Under the pieces are notes generated by a model that was given only the letters and a program-made list of their open reading frames with translations, made no database searches and had not been told where the DNA came from. Below are positions 36,130 to 47,920 of a stretch of 64,000 bases of DNA, in pieces. The stretch's first letter is position 1, and each line of letters opens with the position of its first letter. This stretch comes from Ophiodon elongatus (lineage: Eukaryota > Chordata > Actinopteri > Perciformes > Hexagrammidae), in assembly GCA_016806645.1 (NCBI GenBank), contig JACSYO010000093.1, positions 62,001 to 126,000 on the forward strand, given 5' to 3'. The translations under genes and the position numbers were made by a program.

Positions 36130-38024
36130 CTGTGAAGAGAACAAGTACACTTAGGATGACACACTTAGATGAATGTGGCATTAGGATAAAATATACTCTA
36201 TATTGCATTCTTCCTGGAATACCGACAGGCTTACAGACTTTTTCCAATGCATCAAATTAAAATCGTAGTGTGGTAATGACTGTGTAATGACTATTACAGT
36301 ATTTAATATCCAACGCAAATATTTTGGGCCTAAATGTCAAACAGTGTGTCTCCGTCCAAGTACATATGAAGCAGTTAAGACACATCACTATTTGAAAGAT
36401 ATTAGGTCCAAGTTTAGAAACTCTACCAATCATGAATTGACCTTTCAGTGTTGTTGATAATGAGAGACCATCAGTGGACTAATTTGACTCAAAATGTCAG
36501 GAAATACTCATCAAACCAAGCCAACGTTTCAGTCCCAACACTGATACCTCGGCTGATACTGGGCATCGATACGATACCAGTGTAAAATTCATAAGCTGTA
36601 TACCTCACTGTGTATGTTTAGGTAAATTAAATTGTTTTTATTATTAAAATAATAAATTGCACACCAGCAACGTGGTAAAATAAATCTTAAAAATTAACAA
36701 GAATTACATTTTAGTTGTATGTCAGTGTAAACCTTGTTAATGCAGCAACCAATTGGTCAAAACTTTAAATTCCAGTGTATGTTTATAATATATATATATA
36801 ACTGAATTAATTTAATTGGCCTCATTGTCACAGATACCGATCCAGCTATTTGAGTCAGAATTGTATCAATATTCAATATCTGTAACAGTACATCCCTAAT
36901 AAAACATTCAAATCAAAGTGTAAACACAATATAGATTGTTTTATTATAATGTATAAGGTTAATAGTCAGTATTGTTCTGTTTAAACATAATTTCTACTGA
37001 AATTAGCTAGATTTTGTAGAAGCACTGATGTTTTGCACAGTAAGCATCTTTTTCAATGAAAGCTTTTTGAGTCAGCAAAACTTCACTGTGGCAAATACTT
37101 ATTTTTTTACTTTAGTGGTAAATTGTGGTTCTGAAGGGTATAAGTGACATTGACATCCAGATATTATATATATATATATATATAACCAAGGCTGTTAAGG
37201 TGCTATTTAGTACATTGTTTGAGCATTGGGAACCTTTATATCATAGAGCCTTGACAGTATAATGTTACTTTTTGACCCAAGAGAGTCTAGCTTTATGCTT
37301 AGACTTCAAGTCTGGATCAATTCAGCTGATATAGGAAGACAGCAAGCACATTAGTCAAAGGGACATGGGGCATTTAAAGAAGATATGGGGTAACATCGCC
37401 AGTGTAGAATATTTCACAGATGGAAGAGTGAAAAACAAGATCATGTCTTCTTGAGCAGTAAAGGTAAAGATTTACTTTTGAGTTTCTGGTCTGTTTTTTA
37501 TATAAATATTCATTTGGTGATTTACTAAACTGTAAAATTGCAAATTTACCAGTTGGTTGTTTTCTGTTTCCGATAAAGATGAGAGTTATTTGTCACAGCC
37601 ATTGTATTTTATATCTGCATCTAAACAAAAGGCTGTGTGACTCAACAAATTCACACAAGCTTTAGTCAAACTGCACTTAGACCCCGCTTTGAGCATTTTT
37701 ACAAGCTTTTAAACCTGGAGTTAACTGCACCAGTTGACTATCTAATGGCTGACAATGGGACTCTAAAGTGACCTTCATTTTACAGCACGCAGATTAAACC
37801 AGGCTATATTACAAAGATTGTTTAGAGTTAAAAGCCCAATGGAGGTATCACAAAGTGCTACACTGGGGTTAAAAAAACGGCTCCATTGGAGAAAGAACTG
37901 CAAACAAATTTAAAACACACACATACACTGCAGACAAGCATCACTATCTTGCCTTATTCCCAAACACAATTTGAGGAGCAGACTGTGAAAAACAGTTTGA
38001 TTAGCAGCAGCTGGAAACGCTCAC
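36130..38024 (-). other. pcdh15 intron, 1.9 kb
   Basis: Intron within EC9. The stretch at about 36535-36900 (GGGCATCGATACGATACCAG, later CACAGATACCGATCCAGC and ending AGTACATCCCTAAT) looks like a dispersed fish repeat with 'GATACCGAT' ends. Short AT runs occur at 36789-36800 and 37166-37183. Confidence 0.6.
36535..36900. repeat. Probable dispersed repeat with GATACC-type ends
   Basis: Two similar GATAC-rich blocks at the ends (around 36555 and 36835) in an AT-rich body. I recall such 'spectrum of GATACCGAT' elements in fish, but the family is not certain. Confidence 0.35.
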
Positions 38025-38141
38025 CGCAGGGTCAGAGTCATTGGCCATCACTGTGGTTACGATGGTTCCCTTGAAAGCATTAGGGGCGACCAGGCCTCGG
38101 TACACTGACTGGCTGAATACCGGAGAAAAGTCATTCATGTC
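38025..38141 (-). CDS. pcdh15: pcdh15 exon: DMND linker and start of EC9
   Basis: Encodes DMNDFSPVFSQSVYRGLVAP, then GTIVTTVMANDSDPA. DMNDFSPVF is the EC8-EC9 calcium linker, followed by the first strands of EC9 and its DSD motif. I recall the mammalian equivalent as a DMNDYPPVF-type linker followed by Y-G-VAP. Acceptor TCGCTCCAG|GAC, donor GCG|GTGAGC, 117 nt, phase 0 at both ends. Confidence 0.95.
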
Positions 38142-38622
38142 CTGGAGCGAAATAAACACACACAGTATGGCATTACGATTGTAAACATACAGTACATCAA
38201 GCTGTTTTTGTTTTCTATAGAGTGCCTAAAATTTACACATTTTTAAATACTAATGATGTGCAAACTGACTTTGTTGGCATTCTGTTCTCACTCTAATTCT
38301 AAAATTTTACTCTATTCTCATTTTCCTTTTCTCTCTGCAGTCCCCAAAATTACTCAAGCGGGTTCACTCTTCATAGGTTCCGGAACATCTGGTCTCCCCA
38401 AAGGAAAAAAAAGCAACAGCTGTTTAAAGTATCAACAACTAATCTAGGTAACATAACCCTTGAGCCCATAACTAAATGCTAATGTTGATGTGTGAATTCT
38501 CAAAAAAAAAATAATATTTGGATTTAGAAAAATAGGCATTTATCTGCGAGTATAAAAAATGGGTCAGCCAGCAGACGCAAAACCTGTGTTTTTTGTTTTT
38601 TCAATAACAGCAGGTGTTAGCT

Positions 38623-39164
38623 GTACTAGAAGAAGCAGGACCAAGTTTGAAAGTTATACACAGAAGAATAGGGTTTTTGGTTTTCCCACAGGCAAAACAA
38701 GGATAATGTGAAAGGGACAGAAATTGTTTGTTATATTGCAGCAAAAAGCAGTGATGTAGGTTATTCATGTAAACTAATCAATAAGGCTATGAATCATGTG
38801 AATGCTAGCACTAGCTGAGTCAGCGTTAGCTTTGCTAAGTTTGGAAATGACTGAAAGGGTTGGTTTGGATTTTTGCTATGTATGTATATATTCTTAGCGG
38901 TACTAGAAGAAGCAGGACCAAGTTTGAAAGTGAGTTATACACAGAAGAATAGGTTTCTTGGTTTTGTACAATGTGAAAGGGACAGAAATTGTTTGTTATA
39001 TTGCTTAAAGGGCAACAAAAAGCAGTGACTTAGGTTACTCATGTAAACTAATCAATAAGGCTACAAATCATGTGAATGCTAGCACTAGCTGAGTCAGCGT
39101 TAGCTTTGCTAAGTTTGGAAATGACTGAAAGGCTTGGTTTGGATTTTTGCTATGTATGTATATT
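38623..39164. repeat. Tandem duplication, two units of about 270 bp
   Basis: Unit 1 starts at 38623 and unit 2 at 38900, both with GTACTAGAAGAAGCAGGACC. They share AAAGGGACAGAAATTGTTTG, TAACTAATC-type blocks, GTGAATGCTAGCACTAGC and GAGTCAGCGTTAGCTTTGCT, and end CTATGTATGTATAT. Differences are a few substitutions and small indels, which suggests a fairly recent duplication. Confidence 0.93.
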
Positions 39165-39184
39165 CCTGTGTTCTGCGTGGTACA

Positions 39185-39436
39185 ATTACTGTTTTTGTCG
39201 ATGGAGTATTATGACCCCATTTGTAAAGGGCTGTCTGACGGCGAAGTAAAGCGGCTGTGGACAGGAGCAGCAAACATATTTTAGCCATCTCAAAAAGGTC
39301 TAACTAAAAAATAAATATAGGTTTTACTGAACACCATTTTCACTTTACCCTGTCGTCATACAGCCCTTACCAAAGAGGAACTGAAGCAGTTATAACGCTC
39401 TCTTCAAAGCCATAAGACCATGACAAAAACAGTAAT
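39185..39436. repeat. Short inverted-repeat element (MITE-like)
   Basis: The first 15 bases ATTACTGTTTTTGTC and the last 15 (GACAAAAACAGTAAT) are perfect reverse complements. A second imperfect inverted pair lies inside (GTAAAGGGCTGTCTGACG at about 39223, matched by the reverse complement of CGTCATACAGCCCTTAC at about 39354-39370). Size is about 252 bp. Confidence 0.7.
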
Positions 39437-39609
39437 GTTACCTCACAGAACACGGGAGTCGGTGGTCTACCGCTGCATTGATTGGTTCATTTGTTTGTGA
39501 TTTTCTGTGACTTTCGAATTCAAACTAACGTGCCGTCCACACATTGCTGTAGTACATAACTTAGCTTCCGAGCCTGTATCTTGTCTGCTTCTCCAAACTG
39601 ACATATGTA

Positions 39610-39611
39610 TC

Positions 39612-39659
<48 letters not shown>

Positions 39660-39664
39660 GTATC

Positions 39665-39741
<77 letters not shown>
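39610..39741. repeat. (TA)n tract with a 53-bp higher-order copy
   Basis: Almost pure TA. The block ACATATGTATCATATATA occurs at 39601 and again at 39654, so the array grew partly by duplicating a 53-bp segment. Confidence 0.95.
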
Positions 39742-39744
<3 letters not shown>

Positions 39745-40045
39745 CATTATCAAGCAGAAACCTACATTAGGTCACGTGGGAAAACACATTTTAATGTTCC
39801 AATTTAAATACGTAAGGAACACCACTCGGAAGCTACAGCATGATATAAAAACCTAAAGAAATGAATAAATAATGGACCCACCCTTTAATAGTATGACTAT
39901 AACTCTAAAATGTTCAATGTCAACTGCCAAACAAAAGATGAATGTACAATAGCTTTTGCGCAAATGTAACCAATTTGCTAATGTTATGCAAAAAACATCA
40001 GTAGGGGCCATGGATGTCAGTATAAACACACACCCACAAACTCAC

Positions 40046-40282
40046 CATGATTCGGACAGTAACAGAGGCAAGTCCAGGAGGCATGCTTCCCTCTGTGTCC
40101 ATGGCCTCTACTGTGAATGTGTATGTGGGCTCTGATTCACTCAGAGCCTCATAGTCCAGCACTTTTAGAACTGACAGCTCTCCTGTCACTGGGTCAATGT
40201 GGAATAGCCGAACAATGCCCTGGTCCGAGCCTTGCGTTCTGATTTGATACGTGAGGTTGGAGCCGAGGTCAGCATCTATCGC
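40046..40282 (-). CDS. pcdh15: pcdh15 exon: EC8
   Basis: The longest complete exon here (237 nt, phase 0 both ends). It encodes AIDADLGSNLTYQIRTQG, then FHIDPVTGELSVLKVLDYEA and TYTFTVEAMDTEGSMPPG, ending VTVRIM. DAD, the DPVTGEL turn, the LDYE motif and the AMDTEG turn match an almost whole cadherin repeat. The upstream exon ends with the first strands of EC8, and the downstream exon begins with the DMND linker. Acceptor TCTGTAG|GCG, donor ATG|GTGAGT. Confidence 0.95.
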
Positions 40283-41084
40283 CTACAGAGAAACACATAG
40301 TCAAGGAATGGGAAATAAAGTAATATAATCACTGTGTGAATTTATGGCGAGTTGAATTTTTAATATTTGCCAGAAGGAAAAGCATTCAGATGTGCGAGCG
40401 CTCAGGAACAATATGTTGTATTTTCATTAGGTCTGTGTAGGGCTGGCGTGTCTGAAACGCCTGTGGTAGTGACTTTCTTGGTCCAGCTGGTGGCCTGTAC
40501 CTATATTTCCTTCTGTATGTATTTTACTGTGTAGCTAGAGGTAAAAGATGCTTTTCCCTTCTTTTTTTTTTTTTATTTACATTCCTTTCCAACTCAGTGA
40601 GTCTTCAAGTTAGAATCCAGACTTTTTAAGAAATGTCTAGTGCAGGCTGGACTGTAAATAGAAACCAATTTAGTCATTTTAAAGTAGTTAAATAACTTGA
40701 AGTGTGACTATGATGATGAGTCTTATTGACTTCCTTCACTATCTGAAGTTATGACTTGAAGGGAAAAGTAACCCTTAATTAATTAATTGTTTTAAGAATT
40801 GTGACCATCATTTGTAAGGAGAGGGACATTATTCAGCTGAAATAGTTTAATTATTAGTCAGTTAATTATTGGCTGATAGAGAGATTAATTTAAAACCAGC
40901 CAACACATAGACCTGGACAATTTCTTGATTGCAAAAAGGGCTAATTTACACACTGGAGCCTCACAATTTGTAATGTATAAAAGATTTTCAGAAAGCTAGA
41001 GTATAACATTTTGCAATCAACTACTGAAATTATTACAAAATGAACTACTACATCAGTTGCACATCCATCAACCCACTCACTCAC
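40283..41084 (-). other. pcdh15 intron, 802 bp
   Basis: Intron in EC8. AT-rich, with a T run at about 40562-40575. Nothing else seen. Confidence 0.7.
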
Positions 41085-41270
41085 CTTTAACTGTAATATG
41101 ACTGTGTCTTTGGGGCTGTTCTCTGGGAGCGTGACATTGTAAGTTTGTTGGGTGAATATCGGGCTGTTGTCGTCTACATCCAGAACAGTGACGGACAGCG
41201 TTAATCTGGATCGCCGAGGGTCCACTGCACCATCCCAAGCTTCAACGATCAGAAAGTAGTGACCTTTGAC
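41085..41270 (-). CDS. pcdh15: pcdh15 exon: end of EC7, DVDDN linker, start of EC8
   Basis: Encodes VKGHYFLIVEAWDGAVDPRR, then LTLSVTVLDVDDNSPIF and TYNVTLPENSPKDTVILQLK. DVDDNSP is a complete calcium linker between EC7 and EC8, and LPEN supplies the first glutamate ligand of EC8. Acceptor ATCTTCAAG|GTC, donor AAG|GTGAGT, 186 nt, phase 0 at both ends. A second AAAG lies seven bases downstream, but using it would break the frame. Confidence 0.95.
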
Positions 41271-41427
41271 CTTGAAGATGACGGAGAGTCACAGTCAAGC
41301 GTCAACACTACAGCTACAGAATATATTCATCATTGCCAATGTCAACTGTTCTTTTTTTTTTGTTATATTGCGTTAGACAACTATGACAGTCATGGGAAAT
41401 CTGAACATATTATTCACTTCTGCTGAC

Positions 41428-41547
41428 CTCTCTGTCCAGTGGCATTGTAGTTCTGATCACTCCGGTGGCATTGATGCTAAAGAGCTTCTGGTGGTTGACG
41501 AGCCGATAATGGACTTGACCGCTTGCCCCCAGATCTGAGTCTGTCGC
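41428..41547 (-). CDS. pcdh15: pcdh15 exon: EC7 middle (DSD and LDRE motifs)
   Basis: Encodes ATDSDLGASGQVHYRL, then LFSINATGVI and MPLDRE. Both canonical EC calcium motifs are present (DSD and LDRE), with the G-V-Y strand between them. Acceptor TATTTAG|GCG; donor GAG|GTCAGC, the weakest donor in the set because it has C instead of A/G at +3. 120 nt, phase 0 at both ends. It is separated from the next exon by an intron of only 157 bp, the shortest in the window. Confidence 0.94.
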
Positions 41548-43007
41548 CTAAATACAGATAAACAGAAATAACACATGCCCACAAGCAATTAGAAAGGAGG
41601 ACTGTGGGTTTAAATCCTGCAATTCATCAGACAGCCATTGAAGCAAATCATTCTTTGATTAAAAGTGAACTTACTCTCAAATCAAGCTAAATGAATGTGT
41701 AAATGATGTGTGTGAATGTATACACGAGGTAAAACACTTAACCTCTTTCAATCTTGTTAACATTTACAAGGCTTTTCTTCTGAGATGAAAAGAAATACAT
41801 TTGCAAGTGGGTGAGTGAATGTGTGTGTCTGTGTGAGAGCGAGAGAAATGACTCAGAAGAGAATTATCAATGTATTTTCCCGCCTTACAGTTTCACTCAG
41901 GGAGCTTTGATCAAATTGGGACGTATCCACAATTAATTTGTATTAGCTCTGACCTTTTGACCTAATACTTCTACCCCAAAACATGTTCATACACTGTGCT
42001 CTTATTTGAACTTCAGCAGGGAGAGGTCATAGTTACATGCAAACATGACAGTATAGTATATTTCTCTCTTCCTTCACTACTTCTTACTTCACATAATTAC
42101 TCTCATCTTCAAGTTTTGCACAAAAATTCAAACCTCTTAGGGATAGCGTTGACATGGTGGCAAAGACAGACCATGGTGATATGCTCTCTCTCTCTCGCTG
42201 TCTCACATTTTCTCCGGTGTCAGCTTTTTCTTTCCCCCTTTTTGCAACTTATCCAGAGCAATTAAAATTATTCTCCACAAGTAAAATTGTTAAAAACTTT
42301 TCCAGAGTTAATGAGACAGTGGTTTCAATTTTCACCTGGTAAAAAAAAGATGTACTTATTTCCTTTTTTTGCACTGACTATCTTTCTGTATCCATAAACT
42401 ACAGTCAAACTCCGTTGCCACATCATCTCTTTCAACTAATAAAATAAGGTGTTGAGAAGGTGGCAAATTGCTAGCCGGTGTGACTTTTACCGTGTCCAAT
42501 CAGCATTTTTACAGTATTAAAATAGATGAGACCAGAGGAGAGGAGAGCAAAACAGAAGAAATATTAACATTATGTGTGTAAGTTGCGTTCTGACTCTAAA
42601 AGTCCCCAAAAAGAAAGATATGAAAGTGTTAAAAAGAACTGCTTCACAACTATTCATGTAGCTAACAGTAAGAAGACTGAGTGTGTTAATAATGTTATCA
42701 GACAGAGCTTGAGCAGTCAAGACTTTGCATCACAAAATAAGTCAGGAAGAGGATTATATTGAGGTGATAAAATGATAAAAACACAGACAGCCTCATGATT
42801 AAGGATAATGCTTATGGTATTTGCATACATTATGTTTTACTGTTCATTGTGTCAGCATACATCATGACGATATATTGCCATGATGATGATGTGACGTTAA
42901 TGAGAATGTAGTGATCACTGAGGAAAAAAGCTGTGACTAAATCTATTTGATATCAAGCTAACACAATTATGAAGAACAAAAACACAGTGGAAAAAGAGTC
43001 ATCAGCT

Positions 43008-43330
43008 GGCAGCTCTGCCCGACTGTACTTAAGCACAGCGATGCTTTGAGCAGCAGTATGACAAATACTCGCAACGACAATGCTAACATGCTGATTTCTA
43101 GCATGTTAACCTACTTCTGTCAATTAGCATTAAAAACAAAGTACAGCTAAGGTTAAAATTAATTAGTTCAGCAGATATTTTATCATTAACCAAAGTTTAC
43201 CAAAGTATTGACCTGATGATGGCGCTAGATGAAAAGTTAAGGGATCAACTAAGTCATTAGGATTCATCAAAATGCAATGGCAAACCATCCAATATCCGTC
43301 AAGATGTTTTACTCTGATCCAAAGTGTATA
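43008..43330 (-). repeat. Dispersed teleost repeat, reverse copy
   Basis: Reads TGCTAACATGCTGATTTCTA, then ACAAAGTACAGCTAAGG, ACCTGATGATGGCGCTAGA, GGGATCAACTAAGTCATTAG and CAAACCATCCAATATCCG. Its reverse complement matches the family seen at 5881-6012. I know this GGCGCTAGA-containing repeat as widespread in percomorphs. Confidence 0.7.
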
Positions 43331-43879
43331 ACCGTAACTTAAGAAGCAATGTCAGTTTAATATGTTTATCTAAAGCTCATTACTCAATTCATATTTATAT
43401 TCCATTTTTGCTGTGCTGTGTCACTTCCTGCTGTTGCACTGACCCATTTTTTCCCTTTTTCCACAATTTTGGATCATTAAACTTTCATCTTAACTCACAC
43501 AGTGGCTATTAGGATTAATAAAAATTAGGTTCTGTCTTGCCAGTGTCATGTAAACTGCAAGAGAGAGGAATGAAGTACTCTTTTGGTGATTTGCATTCTG
43601 TGATTCATTGATATCTGGTTGTAAATCTGTACTATAAATTTAATGGAGCATCAAGCTTTTGGATGATTATCTTGGGTTGTTTTGAAAAGGCAGAGGGAAA
43701 GATTGAAACTTGGACACTGAGAGAGAGAAAATGGGAAAGTAAGGGAGGAAATGAACGTGCAACTATGTGAGTTTTGTAGATGTAAAACAAGTAGATGTAG
43801 ATGTGTTTGTTCTCTATGTTTGTATTTCTGCAGTGCCATTGATGCAAAGCAGTCTTGTGACTGAATGATGAGAAACATC

Positions 43880-44651
43880 ACATTTTGGGAAATACACTTA
43901 ATCACTTTAGGAGTAAGCTATACCACAGTCATGCCTGTGTGCAATATATGAAGCTGCAGTCTGAAGCTGGTTAGCTTAGCGTAGCATAAAGACTGGAAAC
44001 AAAGCTAACATAAATCCACATATCAGCACTTAATGCCACCTTTACGTGGATGGTAGAGATGGAAAACATTCCCATGTTAACAATTTGCGTCATCAAGATG
44101 GTTGTATGATTACAGAGTTGGTGTGTGAAGATTGAAATACTGTGAACTGACAACACCGTACCTACATGAGGTATCCATAACTGTTAGGTTTTCAGGCATT
44201 CTGTGCCAAGTCAGATAAATCCCCTGTCGTAATTACAATTTGGATGTTGACATGATGCTGTTTACAAGTTGTAAACTCGTAACAACGATAATTACAATGT
44301 GACATGAATGTAGCACAAAACTCACAATTAAACATGTTTTGTACGCAATGAGCCATCCTGGCAACCAAACTCCAGGAAGCTATTGATCGGGGGGCCAACA
44401 GTCTGGTACATAAGCTTCCCTTTAAATGGCCAGTTGTTTTTGTTTTTACACAAGTTTGTGTACAGAAGTAAACACAATGTTACGTGCAAATTAGTTGGCT
44501 TTTGGGGGACAGCCAGGCAACCTCTTTCCAGTCTTCATGCTAAGCTAAGCTAACCGGCTGCTGGCTGAAGCTTTATATGGACAGATAACACAGTGGTACC
44601 AATCTTTTCATTTAACTCCTGCGAATAACCCTTTTTTTTTTTACAAAATGT
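43880..44651. repeat. TIR element (non-autonomous DNA transposon-like), about 770 bp
   Basis: The ends are long imperfect inverted repeats. The left arm has ACATTTTGGGAAATACACTT, TAAGCTATACCACAG, and GCTGGTTAGCTTAGC then GCATAAAGACTGGAAAC. The right arm has the reverse complement: TTTCCAGTCTTCATGCTAAG, CTAAGCTAACC and GGTACCAATC, ending ACAAAATGT. The GGTTAGCTTAGC...AAAGACTGGAA core is one I recognise from many teleost genomes. The interior has no open frame resembling a transposase. Confidence 0.75.
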
Positions 44652-45555
44652 CAAATATTATTTTAAGTGTCACATTCATTATGCTGTCATAGACCATGAA
44701 TAAATAATTTAAAGTATTCAGGCCCCTTGAATGTTTTTTCACATGTGGTTCCACGTGTATTTGAGACCCAAATGTGTGTCAATCTCAAATCATTTTCTGG
44801 AAGTTTTGGCATGAGAGATTTAGCCCTGTGATGTCAGCCAACTGAACTGATGGAGAAAACTGGAAAACATTAATTTATTTAAATTATGAAAAGGGCAAAT
44901 GTTTGATATTTGACAGGGTAACATTATTATCCATAAAACCTTCCTTCAAACTGCCAACAGTAGAGATGCCATAGCATTGCATTTTAGACACTAGTTTAAA
45001 TCCTTTAGATAGTAGGCTAGATTAATCGTTTTGATTTGATTTGCAGTTCCTGAAGTTGAGTACAGTGCATGTTGGTGACTTTCTCTCTCTCTTTCCTCTT
45101 TTATTCTCTCTTTCTCTTGTGTCTTATCCATCCCTCACAGTTCTCTCAGCATAATTACACTGCCAGACAGTTTAAAGCCAGAGACACAATATAATTAATG
45201 TCTCAGCTGCCTTACATCTGCTGCTTTTCAACACACACTAACAAAGAAAGCCTGAAATCTACACTCTATCTCTACAATCGCTAGCTCTACCTGTTGGGTT
45301 TGGGTGCTCATACCTGTTTTCTTACAATTTATTTTTCTTTTCATGACTTTCTCACCTCCACCTCTAATTTCAGTCCTAGATACAGCGATAGAAGAACCTG
45401 CAACTGAAACTAAATTACTGAGATTTTTTTTTAATCTGTGTCGGAGCACATTTCTTTGCTGCACCAATACACCATATAGTCAGGTATTTTCAGTGTGGGC
45501 ATCTTTTCTCAGTGAGATACACATATCATCACTCGAGTTGAGAGAGTGATGAGAT

Positions 45556-45582
45556 GAGAGAGAGAGAGAGAGAGAGAGAGAG
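45556..45582. repeat. (GA)n microsatellite
   Basis: 13 GA units. Confidence 0.95.
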
Positions 45583-47219
45583 CTTCAGTATTTGAGTCTA
45601 TTATTTCTTCTTTTCAATTCCGTTTCCCATCAAGTAAATGTTGTGCTCCACCTGAACTTCATTTCAACAGTTTGGTGTTGCATCACATAATGAACTTTTC
45701 TGCAAGAGGAACACATAAAGACATTTTTCAGGCTCTTCACTAATACTTTCTTTTTCCTAAATTAATGAATAATTCACTCTTAATTGCGAAAAAAAAACAT
45801 GATCTTTAGTGAAACTGGTCAGTCAGACATATGTGATTATTGTTAAGGAGTTGCAAGACGACTTCTCTTCATTTTGTCACAAGGCAAACAATTTGGGAAA
45901 AAAATATATATACTCTAAATGCTGATATGTTAATGTAATAACAAGAAAAACATCTTGCATTCCATAAACATTTGGTTTTCTTTGGTTTATTGGGCTTCCT
46001 AGCATTAATGGTGGCTTTATAGGATGAACTACATCAGACTATATAACGGGTGGCTCAAATCAAGCAATCTGATTGGTTCATAGCTGTGATACTACAACCA
46101 GATACCACTGTTATGACGTCTTAATCCTTCGCTCTGTAAGTATCGCTCTGCATTTGAAAAAAAATACTAATGTGTCATCATGGTCATGAGCTATTGGTTC
46201 AATGGATTTGTTTAATCCAGTGAAAAGCTGTTGTGGTAAATTAATAAAATGGTTGGCAACACTATTAGTATGAAGAGTAAATGGTATGAAGCAAGATCGG
46301 TATAGTCTACTTCCTATAGTTTTTTCTCTTCAAAAATCTTCAATCATTTAAAATCCCTGACAGCGAAAGAATACAACATTTACGACTAGTCTTAACACCA
46401 AGCCACTTACAGTAGATGTTGAGAGTAAACAACCATGCTGTTGTGATATGTGAAGGACCAACAGTCCACATTTCTTTTATTTTATTCCAGCTAACAACTG
46501 CAGCAGACAATTTCACTGATTCATTCCCCTCTCTGTGGTTGAAAGTGTACACATCAGTGAAATCATCTGCTGTAGTGCTGAACTGTTAGAAAAGCTTGAA
46601 TCTTTTTAAATGGCTGCCGTTGAGGAATAAACCAAATTGTGAACTGATGAAGAGGCACTTTGGGAGGTAGCTAGCTTGACATTACATTTTTGATTTCGAA
46701 GCCATACAGCATGTGCATTGGGTACCATTGCAGCTGCTATGATGAAGCCTTGTCCACTGTTTCTCAAGTGGAGGTCACATTGCCGACATTACAGAAAATA
46801 ATTGCAATTTAATCACTTCTGGAGGTTTTGCTTCTATCTGCCTATATCATGCAAATTAAGTGGTCACCTTTCTTTATTATTTTTGACCTACTATAATCCT
46901 ATCTTTGATGGCCAAATGACCTCTCTCTGAATTGAACCATTCTTTCATTTTTCCAATGCATTTTTCACCTCTTTAAAATAAAAAACATGTCTCAAACTCA
47001 TGCAAGTTAGATTAAGAATGCATCCACACTCCCTTTGCTCCCCCCCATTTCCCCGCTCTCTCTCTCACTCTTTCTCTCCCCCCTATTACCTCTCCCCAGT
47101 GTCTTTCTCCCATTTCTCTGCCACCCATGCATGTCTCACTTCCCCCCCTCTTTCCATCTCTCTCTAAGACACGAGCATCAGAACACCAAGGTCAGGTCCA
47201 TTCATTCTTCCAGAAATCT

Positions 47220-47920
47220 CTTTAATACCTACAGGTAGGGACCCTGTTTTGGAATGAGGCCCAGAGTCGTGCCTTGCACAGCCCGCTGAGGGATCACACC
47301 GTCTGTTTTGGTTTGGAAAATGTCCAAGGGTCCTTGAAAGGTAGGAAGTTCAGGATTGGAATACTTTCAAGTGCCCTCTCTGAAGATTAGGGTGAGTTTT
47401 GGGATGTTGAATTTGGAACATGTCCAAAAGTCTGTGCAAAACCTAAAATTTGAAATGCTTGGAATGAAAAGTCCTCTTTAAAGATATGGTTGGGATTACG
47501 TGTTTGGAATAGCACTCGATTGTCCAACTGAGAAAAGGTATTGAGCATTTAACTTTGGAACCTGTTAAAGGTAAGACTTGTTCAAAATCCTAGACATGGG
47601 TGTACAAGGGCCATATATTAATCCCAGGAGTAGTCCTACTGTTCAACCAAAGATGCATGATTAACATTTAAAACCTGGCAAAGTGTCAGACTGATCAAAG
47701 ACCCCCTGACACTGGTGTATAAAGGCTATGATATAAGCTTGGAGCAAATCCAAGCAAGCGTGCAACCGAGAGAGCATCTTTAAAGATCAGAGCCTATCAA
47801 AGTGTCAGATTTACCCATGACCCCTGTCTGGGGAATACATGAGTCAGTTATTGGGTCTGGAACGAGTCCAGGAGTCTTTGTGGTAAGTGGAAGCAAGGGT
47901 GCTGAGGTAGGTGAAAATGC
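47220..47920. repeat. Degenerate tandem repeat, period about 110-120 bp
   Basis: Similar phrases return at roughly regular spacing: TTTGGAAAATGTCCAAGGG (about 47313), TTTGGAACATGTCCAAAAG (about 47412), and TCTGGAACGAGTCCAGGAG (about 47857); AAGTGTCAGA at 47681 and 47800; AAGACC-CC-TGAC and TGACCCCTGTCTGGGG following them. The units are strongly diverged, which points to an old minisatellite-like array of about six units. Confidence 0.5.

Larger units (their letters stand above)
38142..40045 (-). other. pcdh15 intron, 1.9 kb, repeat-filled
   Basis: Intron inside EC9/EC8. Most of it is repeats: a 277-bp tandem duplication (38623-39164), an inverted-repeat element (39185-39436) and a long TA tract (39610-39741). 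Confidence 0.7.

Noticed and set aside
41085..41270. Alternative acceptor seven bases into the EC7-EC8 exon (AAAG before GTCAC)
   Set aside because: It would shift the frame, while the first acceptor gives LDRE-VKGHYF as expected for the family.
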